Source: an uncultured Lachnospiraceae bacterium
Lineage (GTDB): Bacteria; Bacillota; Clostridia; Lachnospirales; Lachnospiraceae
NCBI GenBank assembly: GCA_910577445.1
Contig: CAJTMZ010000060.1
Span: 1-19,250 of the forward strand
DNA length: 19,250 nucleotides
Direction: 5' to 3'
The translations under genes were made by a program, and so were the position numbers. Shown piece after piece: positions 1-6,262 of this stretch; positions within the stretch are counted from its first letter, which is position 1; each line of letters starts with the position of its first letter. The notes beneath the pieces are model-generated. The model was not told the DNA's origin. It saw nothing but the letters and a program-made list of their open reading frames with translations, and did not search any database.

Positions 1-135
1 GCTGGTATGATATTTATAGATAATTTCTCGAAATATTGAGTTATATCTGGTCTTGCAAAATAGACAAGTTAAGAAAGATTCTGGTTAAAAATGTACTGCT
101 ATGCGAAAAATGAGGTAATAGAAAGGAGATTAATT

Positions 136-264
136 ATGATAAACTTATTTTTATCTTTACTTGAAAAAATTGCAGAGATAGGGGCTGGTTTTTTATGTTT
201 TGGTGCTTCCTATGAACCTAAAGTTCCAAATAGTCTAAGAAATGGAAATATGCAAGAAAAGTAA
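136..264 (+). CDS. agrD: AgrD-like cyclic lactone autoinducer peptide precursor
   Basis: A 42-residue ORF with a good ribosome binding site (GAAAGGAG, about 7 bases ahead of the ATG). It has the three parts of an AgrD pheromone precursor. Residues 2-18 form an amphipathic N-terminal helix rich in Leu and Ile. Residues 21-25 (C-F-G-A-S) are the likely ring-forming core, with Cys21 as thiolactone donor. Residues 26-35 (YEPKVPNSLR) form the charged, Pro-containing tail. The spacing Cys-x4-aromatic-x-Pro-x-x-Pro-x-Ser-Leu matches the clostridial AgrD layout as I recall it from Clostridium perfringens. In known systems AgrB in the membrane cleaves the tail and cyclises the core, and the secreted peptide is sensed by AgrC/AgrA. 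No AgrC or AgrA gene follows, and only 135 bases lie upstream, so AgrB may be outside the window. An in-frame ATG at 91 would give 57 residues but lacks a binding site. Family call is by motif recognition only. Confidence 0.8.
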   Translation: MINLFLSLLEKIAEIGAGFLCFGASYEPKVPNSLRNGNMQEK

Positions 265-645
265 ACACAACATGTAATTTTTTGAAGATATTTCATAAAA
301 TCATATCTATAAATACTACGCCTCCATACGGGTCAGTTTTTAACTTCCTGCGGTTTACTCGGATAGAGCTTTTCGCTTCTTTTTCAAAAAAGAAGTTCAG
401 GAAATGTGTGAAGTGTTGGGAGATATAAGAAAGTTGTTAGTTAGTAAATGAATTGGTATTTTTTCGCGCAAAAAGAATCCATCAACATATTTAAAGGATA
501 TATCGCAGAGGAAGTGCTTGTCTTTTGCAATGGGATGTGGAGTTACCATACATTTCTGGGGATTGTAGGCTGTTTAATGTAGTGCTAATGGTGACGATAC
601 CAACCGGAAAATACTGATAGTTATTATTTTCAATCTCTGGATAAT
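265..645. other. Gene-poor AT-rich stretch
   Basis: About 380 bases between the AgrD-like gene and the glycoside-hydrolase-like ORF. All frames are broken by stops. I see only a short open stretch at 344-457 with no recognisable product and no ribosome binding site, a 9-bp inverted repeat at 376-395, and a possible glycoside hydrolase remnant at 495-617. There is no convincing terminator or RNA gene. Confidence 0.6.
495..617 (+). pseudogene. Possible out-of-frame 5' remnant of the glycoside-hydrolase-like gene
   Basis: This frame is open from 495 to a TGA at 615-617 and reads as ordinary protein (it includes LQWDVELPYISG and ends VTIPTGKY). The next frame is open from 595 and runs straight into the 646-1806 ORF through DSYYFQSLDN. 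The overlap of two plausible coding frames at 595-617 is what a frameshift or small indel in a once-continuous gene would leave. No start codon with a ribosome binding site is seen upstream, so the far 5' end is also missing. Homology between this piece and the larger ORF is inferred, not shown. Confidence 0.4.
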
Positions 646-1806
646 ATGGTCAGAGATAAATGGTTTGTTTTTGTGCCTTCTGAATATGGTATCAATGTTG
701 AGTTGATATTTGAGGAAAAGGCAACAGAAATGACAAATTGTATCCAGTCTCCTTCATGGAAAATCGGTTATGGAAAGAGTCTTGAAGAAATCTACGAACC
801 GCACAGACTTCATGTAGAGAAAAGTTATGGGCTGTCTCCATGGGAAAGCAGAACCGATGTACCGGAGTGGGCAAGAGATATTTCCTTGATTGCTTCCATT
901 CATTGTCAGCACTGGACCGGATATATTTTTAACGATTATGCCGAAGTATTGGAAAATCTGAAAAAAATCTGTTCTCAGATAGAAGGACGCCGTGTTCTTG
1001 CTTATCTTCCGGAATGGGAAGGGCGGTACTACTGGAAATATGGAAATTATACTCCCGACGAACGTATGGGAGGAGAAGAAGGTTTCAGTAAATTATGCGA
1101 AGGGGCAAAAAAACTTGGCGTTCATATTATGCCTATGTTTGGAATTAATCTGGTGGGAACTCATTTTGACGGTTATGAGCAATGGGGCGCTCCTTCTGAA
1201 TTTCGGGGTCCTGCAGGCAGTGTATACGGCGGAAGTGTGGACTGGGACGGTTCCCGTCATTATGACCACAATTCCAACCGGAATTTAAATCCGGCTGCTC
1301 CCAGATGGCAGAACCGCTTATACGGTCAGGTTACAGGCCTTATGGAAAAGTATGGTTTTGACGCTGCCTTCTTTGATATATCGGCGGTATGGATGAATGA
1401 CCCGAATCATTATCTGTATGACGGTATAAAGAAGCTTATGAGTCGTTTTAAACAATATAATCCTGAGATGCTTCTGGCAGGAGAGGGATGGTATGATGGT
1501 ATTGCATCCTGCATTCCCCTTCTGCAGTGCGGGCATACCAGGGGAAAGCTTCACTGGCATGACGAGGCTTATCCTCCTATGTTTGACACTTATGCCCGGG
1601 GATTTGGCCATTTATGCCTTGGGGATGTTTCAAGAGGAAGCACCGGAGCTCACGAATTAGGTTATAATCCGATTCAGAGATGCCCTTTGAGAAAAGGTAT
1701 CATTCCTACGATTACAATTGTGGACGGTACACTGGATAAGGCGCCGGAAGCGGCGGCTGAGATATTTGAGGATGCCAGAGAATATGCACGGTTGTATCTG
1801 AAATAA
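646..1806 (+). CDS. Glycoside-hydrolase-like protein, 5'-truncated (probable pseudogene fragment)
   Basis: A 386-residue ORF that looks like the (beta/alpha)8 barrel of a retaining glycoside hydrolase. Residues 241-246 (AFFDIS) end a predicted strand with Asp244 where a nucleophile would sit. Residues 276-283 (LLAGEGWY) carry Glu280 where an acid/base would sit. Many Trp, Tyr and Asp residues (for example 119-130 and 171-180) suit a sugar-binding cleft. It resembles uncharacterised barrel proteins such as those with DUF6259, but I cannot assign a family or substrate. There is no signal peptide and no ribosome binding site before ATG 646. The frame is open back to 595, so the true start is lost and the N-terminal region expected before the barrel is missing. 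The C-terminus looks natural. It lies in a decayed region beside a broken Rpn gene, so expression is doubtful. Confidence 0.6.
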   Translation: MVRDKWFVFVPSEYGINVELIFEEKATEMTNCIQSPSWKIGYGKSLEEIYEPHRLHVEKSYGLSPWESRTDVPEWARDISLIASIHCQHWTGYIFNDYAEVLENLKKICSQIEGRRVLAYLPEWEGRYYWKYGNYTPDERMGGEEGFSKLCEGAKKLGVHIMPMFGINLVGTHFDGYEQWGAPSEFRGPAGSVYGGSVDWDGSRHYDHNSNRNLNPAAPRWQNRLYGQVTGLMEKYGFDAAFFDISAVWMNDPNHYLYDGIKKLMSRFKQYNPEMLLAGEGWYDGIASCIPLLQCGHTRGKLHWHDEAYPPMFDTYARGFGHLCLGDVSRGSTGAHELGYNPIQRCPLRKGIIPTITIVDGTLDKAPEAAAEIFEDAREYARLYLK

Positions 1807-1811
1807 ATATT

Positions 1812-1883
1812 GATTCTCGCGAGCAACGAGCCAAGTGACTGCTTTCAATACAAATTTCATTTGGCGACTGCCGCGAGGATTCT
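1812..1883. repeat. Long imperfect inverted repeat (hairpin) between convergent gene remnants
   Basis: The left arm near 1812-1837 (ATTCTCGCGAGCAACGAGCC and on) pairs imperfectly with the right arm near 1858-1883 (catttggcgactgccgcgag and on). They are separated by about 20 AT-rich bases. Most positions over more than 20 bases match when the right arm is reverse complemented. It sits between the 3' ends of two convergent decayed genes, so it could serve as a bidirectional terminator. Its size and GC-rich arms in AT-rich surroundings also fit a dispersed hairpin element. No second copy is visible in the window. Confidence 0.5.
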
Positions 1884-1921
1884 ATAAAAAATATTGGCGT
1901 TTTTTACTTATACCGCCGCAT

Positions 1922-2310
1922 TCATATATTTTCTAATTCTTTAACCGTTTCAAGAGATAATTCTGTAGCTTCTGCTATTTCTTCCAAAGACATTTTATCT
2001 AATTTTATAAGATAAATTGCTGTTTTTTTTGCTTTATTGTATTCTGCTTTTCTAGATGCCTCATTCCTCATATCTTCCATAAGTTTACACATGTAGGCTA
2101 CTCCTTTCTCATCCCGTTTAAAATATCTTGCTCTTTTGGCAAGTACCTCATAATTCATATCATCAGGATTAGGGCATGAAAAATCATGCATTAATTTTCC
2201 AATATTGTCACTGCCTCTGTATTTACCATTTACATATAGAATTCGTCAATATAGCGAAGTAAGTTTAAGCGTTCTAAATCCTGCTTATGTGTTTGTTCTG
2301 TTTTATTCAA
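1922..2310 (-). pseudogene. Rpn-family PD-(D/E)XK nuclease/transposase, internally deleted
   Basis: The last 89 residues (from MHDFSCPNPDDM to the end) match the C-terminal part of Rpn-family recombination-promoting nucleases. The same frame extends upstream without a start to 2245, adding ILYVNGKYRGSDNIGKL, which normally precedes that part. In another frame, 2310-2230 reads NKTEQTHKQDLERLNLLRYI, which is the usual N-terminus of this family. It begins at a TTG codon with AAGGTG about 6 bases ahead. The two ends therefore abut out of frame, and the PD-(D/E)XK catalytic core between them, normally well over 100 residues, is gone. The Met beginning the 89-residue ORF at 2191 is internal, not a true start. 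Intact members act in DNA cleavage and recombination; this copy should be inactive. Confidence 0.75.
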
Positions 2311-2468
2311 ATATACACCTTCTTTCATTAATTCAATTATACATAGGACAATATCTTTTGAAAACTGAATTTTCTATAAATTTTTATAAAGAAAGCGTTT
2401 TTGAAAAATAATTGGATGCAAATACAGGTAGCTGAAAAAAGCAGAGAAAAATCAAATTTAATGCCTTG

Positions 2469-2497
2469 TTGTCAAAGTGAAATAATTTATATATAAT
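2469..2497 (+). promoter_or_regulatory. Vegetative sigma-A promoter for the hydroxyacid dehydrogenase operon
   Basis: The -35 box TTGTCA (2469-2474) and the -10 box TATAAT (2492-2497) are separated by exactly 17 bases. Only one position differs from consensus. Transcription should start near 2504, which excludes the ATG at 2496 as a start codon because it overlaps the -10 box. Confidence 0.8.
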
Positions 2498-2537
2498 GGT
2501 TAAGTACTTAAAAAACAGATATCCGGGAGAACTGCTT

Positions 2538-3497
2538 ATGAAGATAGTCGTTTTGGAAAGAAACAGCGTAGGTTTGGATGTTTCTGTGGACAAGCTTAAA
2601 AGCCTGGGGGAAACAACAGTCTATCCGAATACTACGGCTGTGGATGTGAAAGAAAAGGTAAAGGATGCGGAAATTATTGTGGCAAATAAAGCGCCTTTAA
2701 ATAAGGATACTTTGAAAGACGCTGAACATGTAAAATTAATCTGTGAATTTGCCACAGGCTACGACAACATTGACCTCAATTATTGTAAAGAGAGAGGAAT
2801 CAAAGTGGCAAATGTGGTAAATTACTCCACTGACGCGGTAGCGCAGCATACCTTTGCCCTTTGTTTTTATGTGCTTGAAAAGCTCCGTCACTATGACGAA
2901 TATGTAAAATCCGGCGCTTACGGGGCCCAGGATAGGTTTTCGAACTTCGATATCCCCTTTACGGAACTTGCAGGAAAAACCTGGGGAATCGTGGGAATGG
3001 GCAATATCGGAAGAAAGGTGGCATCCATCGCAGAGGCTTTCGGATGTAAGGTGATTTTCTATTCGGCCTCTGGCAGCAGTACCTGCACGGAATATGAAAG
3101 GGTGGACTTAGGCACGCTTCTTTCGGAATCCGATTTTCTTTCCCTGCACTGCCCTCTGAGCGATAAGACCAGAAATTTAATCAATCTGGAAGCGCTTAAA
3201 AAGATGAAAAAAAGCGCAATATTAATTAATGTGGCAAGAGGACCTGTGGTAAACGACGAGGACTTATATACGGCGCTCACGGAAGGTTACATTGCGGGAG
3301 CCGGACTGGATGTGCTGGGAGCGGAACCTATTAAGGCAGGCAATCCTCTGGGAAAAATCATGGACAGCAGCAAATTAATCATCACCCCTCATCTTGCGTG
3401 GGCAAGCATTGAAGCGAGAACCAGATGTGTTTCGGAAGTGTGTAAAAACATTGAAGCATTTCTCAACGGAGAAAACAGGAATATTGTAAATCTTTGA
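2538..3497 (+). CDS. D-isomer-specific 2-hydroxyacid dehydrogenase, NAD-binding
   Basis: A 319-residue member of the D-2-hydroxyacid dehydrogenase family (D-lactate, glycerate and hydroxypyruvate-type reductases). It interconverts a 2-oxoacid and a D-2-hydroxyacid with NAD(H) in the cytosol. The Rossmann motif G153-M-G-N-I-G158 is intact, and the catalytic triad is present: Arg234 (NVARGP), Glu263 (GAEP) and His285 (TPHLAW). Length is normal. The start at 2538 has GGGAGA about 7 bases ahead, whereas the upstream ATG at 2496 lies in the promoter. It is first in an apparent operon, 49 bases before the MTA/SAH deaminase start. The substrate cannot be read from sequence. The neighbours suggest a role near methionine or SAM metabolism, for example a methylthio-oxoacid, but that is only inference from context. 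Confidence 0.85.
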   Translation: MKIVVLERNSVGLDVSVDKLKSLGETTVYPNTTAVDVKEKVKDAEIIVANKAPLNKDTLKDAEHVKLICEFATGYDNIDLNYCKERGIKVANVVNYSTDAVAQHTFALCFYVLEKLRHYDEYVKSGAYGAQDRFSNFDIPFTELAGKTWGIVGMGNIGRKVASIAEAFGCKVIFYSASGSSTCTEYERVDLGTLLSESDFLSLHCPLSDKTRNLINLEALKKMKKSAILINVARGPVVNDEDLYTALTEGYIAGAGLDVLGAEPIKAGNPLGKIMDSSKLIITPHLAWASIEARTRCVSEVCKNIEAFLNGENRNIVNL

Positions 3498-3546
3498 AGT
3501 GTGCCGGATGTGCCGTAGCGGAACCGGAATAAAAAGAGGAGGAATC

Positions 3547-4830
3547 ATGGGAATACTTTTAAAAGATATTATGGCAATACTGCCGGAAGGAAACGAGGAC
3601 ATAATCAGGAAAACCAGTATTTATATAGAAGGAAATGAGATAATTTCCATTGGCAGAGAGCCCGAAGGTTTTTCGGCCGACAAGGTAATCGACGGAAAGG
3701 ACAGACTTGCCATTCCGGGCTTTATCAACTGTCATACGCATTCCTATATGTCGTTTATGCGAAATGTGGCGGATGATTTAAGTTTTATGGACTGGCTTTT
3801 CGGAACCATTGACCCCATTGAGCAGAAAATGACGGACGAGGACGCTTATTGGGGAGCATGTCTGGCCATTATTGAGATGATGAAAAGCGGTACCACCTGC
3901 TTTAGCGATATGCAGATGAATATTCACCAGACCACGAGAGCGGTGAAGGAGTCCGGTATGAGAGCAGTTATAAGCCGGGGGCTTGTGGGAAGCGGTGACG
4001 ACGAAGGCGGACAGATGCGGCTGCGGCAGGCTTACGAGGAGAGGGACGCGGCAAAGGACTGCGACAGGCTCACCTTTATGCTAGGACCTCACGCCCCTTA
4101 TACCTGCGACGACGCTTACATGCGTATCGTTTCGGAGGAAGCGAAAAAGAATAACATGAGGATTCATGTGCATCTTTCCGAAAGCGTGAGCGAGATTGAG
4201 CAGATTAAAGAAAAATACGGATGTACTCCTATTGAAATGGCGGACAGGAACGGTTTGTTTGACGTACCTGCCATTGCTGCCCACTGCGTGCAGATTACGG
4301 AAAGCGATATGGACATTTTAAAAAGGAAAAATGTCAGCGTAGTGACAAATCCGGCCAGCAATATGAAGCTTGGAAACGGTTTTGCGCCGGTTCCCGCAAT
4401 GATGGAAAAAGGTATCAATATCTGTCTTGGAACGGACGGAGCGGCCAGCAACAACAGCCTTAACATGTTCCATGAACTGAATCTTCTTACACTCATTCAT
4501 AAGGGGGTAAATAAAACACCGCAGTGTATCAGTGCAAAAGAGGGATTTAAGATAGCGACCATAAACGGCGCAAGGGCGCTGGGGCTTGAAAAGGAAACGG
4601 GAACTCTTGAGGAGGGGAAAAAGGCGGATATTGCCATTTTAAATTTGAATAATCCTTCTCTAATGCCCACAAATAACCTGATTGCCGGATTATCTTATTC
4701 CGCTAACGGCTCCGAGGTGGAAACCGTTATCATAGACGGAAAGGTAACCATGGAAAACAGAAAAATTTTAACCATGGACGAGGAGCTTATTTATAAGAAA
4801 GTAAATGAAATCATCACACGGCTGAAATAA
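3547..4830 (+). CDS. mtaD: 5'-methylthioadenosine/S-adenosylhomocysteine deaminase
   Basis: A 427-residue metal-dependent amidohydrolase of the MtaD/SsnA type. It replaces the 6-amino group of the adenine ring in SAH or MTA with a carbonyl, giving S-inosylhomocysteine or methylthioinosine and ammonia. Metal ligands and catalytic residues are visible: His63 and His65 (CHTHSYM), His209 with Glu212 (HVHLSES), His246 (AAHCV) and Asp297 (LGTDGAASNN). Length is typical. The start at 3547 is set by GAGGAGG 4-5 bases ahead. The frame opens at 3499, but that earlier ATG lies 2 bases after the preceding stop and has no binding site. It is followed 76 bases later by an adenosylhomocysteinase. The adjacency of SAH deaminase and SAH hydrolase suggests they act in sequence. 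Guanine deaminase or chlorohydrolase-type substrates are less likely alternatives. Confidence 0.88.
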   Translation: MGILLKDIMAILPEGNEDIIRKTSIYIEGNEIISIGREPEGFSADKVIDGKDRLAIPGFINCHTHSYMSFMRNVADDLSFMDWLFGTIDPIEQKMTDEDAYWGACLAIIEMMKSGTTCFSDMQMNIHQTTRAVKESGMRAVISRGLVGSGDDEGGQMRLRQAYEERDAAKDCDRLTFMLGPHAPYTCDDAYMRIVSEEAKKNNMRIHVHLSESVSEIEQIKEKYGCTPIEMADRNGLFDVPAIAAHCVQITESDMDILKRKNVSVVTNPASNMKLGNGFAPVPAMMEKGINICLGTDGAASNNSLNMFHELNLLTLIHKGVNKTPQCISAKEGFKIATINGARALGLEKETGTLEEGKKADIAILNLNNPSLMPTNNLIAGLSYSANGSEVETVIIDGKVTMENRKILTMDEELIYKKVNEIITRLK

Positions 4831-4906
4831 TAACGGAACCTTACAGGCAGGGCCTTTATTTGCCGCCTGATTTAACAAAATATCATATTAGGAGGACATG
4901 TAAGAA

Positions 4907-6154
4907 ATGAACAGTGAAATCAGAGACATCAATCTGGCTAAGTCCGGAGAGAGAAAAATCGAGTGGGTAAAAAGAAATTGTGATTTGCTTCGTACACTGG
5001 AGGAGGAATTTAGCCAGACGAAACCCTTTGAGGGAAAGAAAATTGCGCTTTCCGTTCATCTGGAAGCAAAAACAGCTTATCTGTGCCTGGTTCTGAAAGC
5101 CGGGGGAGCGCAGATGTTTGTGACAGGCTCCAATCCCTTATCCACTCAGGACGATGTGGCCGCGGCTCTTGTAAAGGCCGGACTTGAGGTGCACGCGTGG
5201 TATGACTGCACACCGGAAGAGTACAATACCCATATCCGCCACGTACTGGAAGCAGGCCCCAACATTATCATTGACGACGGCGGGGACCTGGTGAATATGG
5301 TTCATACACAGATGCCAGAGCTGATTCCTAATATCATCGGCGGCTGTGAGGAGACTACCACGGGAATTATCCGTCTTGAAGCAATGAACAACGCAGGGGA
5401 GCTGAAATTCCCTATGGTCCGCGTAAACAATGCGGACTGCAAGCACTTATTTGACAACCGTTACGGCACTGGCCAGTCCGTATGGGACGGCATTAACCGT
5501 ACCACGAATCTGATTGTTGCGGGTAAAATCGTGGTGGTTGCAGGTTATGGATGGTGCGGTAAAGGTACTGCCATGCGGGCAAAAGGTCTTGGCGCAAGGG
5601 TTATCGTTACGGAAATCGACCCGATTAAGGCAATTGAGGCTGTTATGGACGGATTCGACGTTATGCCTATGAACGAGGCGGCCAGGGTAGGCGATTTCTT
5701 CGTGACGGTTACAGGCTGCGATAAGGTAATTGACGAGGAAGACTTTAAGGTAATGAAGGACGGAGCGATTTTATGTAATGCAGGCCATTTTGACTGCGAA
5801 ATCGATATGGCAAGGCTCCGTGAAATCGCGGTGGAAACAAGAGAGCAGAGAAAAAATATCATGGGTTACAAACTGCCTACCGGCCAGTGGATTTTCATTC
5901 TGGCGGAGGGAAGACTTGTGAATCTGGCGGCCGGCGACGGACATCCTGCGGAAATTATGGATATGAGCTTTGCCATTCAGGCGCTTTCCGCAAAATATCT
6001 GGTTGAACACGGCAGCGAGCTTACGGAAAAACTGATTGACGTTCCCAGAGCCGTTGACAAAGATGTGGCGAAGAGAAAACTTTCCTTCCTTGGAAAAGAA
6101 ATTGACGTTCTTACGCCGGAACAGGAAAAATATTTAAACAGCTATACTTTATAA
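4907..6154 (+). CDS. ahcY: Adenosylhomocysteinase, short form (possibly S-inosylhomocysteine hydrolase)
   Basis: A 415-residue NAD-dependent hydrolase that splits S-adenosylhomocysteine (or its inosyl form) into the nucleoside and homocysteine, relieving inhibition of methyltransferases. Catalytic residues equivalent to human Asp131, Glu156, Lys186, Asp190, His301 and His353 are Asp124, Glu149, Lys179, Asp183, His294 and His346. The NAD motif is G213-Y-G-W-C-G218. It is the short bacterial/archaeal form: it lacks the approximately 40-residue insert and ends without the usual Lys-Tyr tail. In the adenine-contacting segment, human Thr57 and Glu59 align with Glu53 and Lys55 (HLEAKTA). This charge reversal suits a 6-oxo purine and fits the deaminase gene upstream. 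AGGAGG sits 11 bases before the ATG, which is rather far; a closer ATG at 4898 is followed at once by TAA. No clear terminator follows. Confidence 0.92.
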   Translation: MNSEIRDINLAKSGERKIEWVKRNCDLLRTLEEEFSQTKPFEGKKIALSVHLEAKTAYLCLVLKAGGAQMFVTGSNPLSTQDDVAAALVKAGLEVHAWYDCTPEEYNTHIRHVLEAGPNIIIDDGGDLVNMVHTQMPELIPNIIGGCEETTTGIIRLEAMNNAGELKFPMVRVNNADCKHLFDNRYGTGQSVWDGINRTTNLIVAGKIVVVAGYGWCGKGTAMRAKGLGARVIVTEIDPIKAIEAVMDGFDVMPMNEAARVGDFFVTVTGCDKVIDEEDFKVMKDGAILCNAGHFDCEIDMARLREIAVETREQRKNIMGYKLPTGQWIFILAEGRLVNLAAGDGHPAEIMDMSFAIQALSAKYLVEHGSELTEKLIDVPRAVDKDVAKRKLSFLGKEIDVLTPEQEKYLNSYTL

Positions 6155-6176
6155 CAGGAAGAAATTTACACAATTG

Positions 6177-6206
6177 TTGCCATATTATTTGGGATAGGTG
6201 TATACT
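6177..6206 (+). promoter_or_regulatory. Promoter for the PRTase-glgP-hydratase genes
   Basis: TTGCCA (6177-6182) and TATACT (6201-6206) are spaced by 18 bases. Both are close to the sigma-A consensus. The predicted start near 6213 leaves a leader of about 50 bases. The -10 box lies across the end of the left arm of the inverted repeat at 6192-6224. Confidence 0.6.
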
Positions 6207-6224
6207 GTTACTGTACACCTATCC
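6192..6224. promoter_or_regulatory. Perfect 11-bp inverted repeat over the promoter (operator candidate)
   Basis: GGATAGGTGTA (6192-6202) and TACACCTATCC (6214-6224) are exact reverse complements around an 11-base centre. They cover the -10 box and the predicted transcription start. A second smaller repeat, ATACAC/GTGTAT, follows at 6225-6240. No T-run follows, so it is not an intrinsic terminator. The position is that of a repressor operator; alternatively part of it forms a 5' leader hairpin. The regulator is unknown. Confidence 0.6.
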
Positions 6225-6262
6225 ATACACATACGTGTATCATAAAAGAGGGAGGTATTCTT

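Noticed and set aside
65..90. Two GTTAA-containing boxes upstream of the AgrD-like gene, suggestive of AgrA/LytTR direct repeats
   Set aside because: The GTT cores are only 16 bases apart rather than about 21, and the second box matches the known pattern poorly.
91..264. Longer 57-residue version of the AgrD-like ORF from ATG 91
   Set aside because: No ribosome binding site before 91; GAAAGGAG before 136 is well placed and the 42-residue form matches AgrD length.
376..395. 9-bp inverted repeat (CTTCTTTTT / AAAAAGAAG)
   Set aside because: Low-complexity A/T arms with almost no loop and no T-run after it; likely chance.
2205..2411. 68-residue plus-strand ORF
   Set aside because: It is antisense to the Rpn pseudogene, has no binding site and no protein-like signature.
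2496..2537. N-terminal extension of the hydroxyacid dehydrogenase
   Set aside because: The ATG at 2496 overlaps the -10 box, so it lies ahead of the transcript.
4831..4906. SAH riboswitch before ahcY
   Set aside because: The gap is only 76 bases, inside an operon, with just a weak CAGGC/GCCTG stem and no recognisable conserved core.
6192..6224. Palindrome as an intrinsic terminator for the ahcY operon
   Set aside because: The right arm is followed by ATACACATAC rather than Ts, and it overlaps good promoter boxes.
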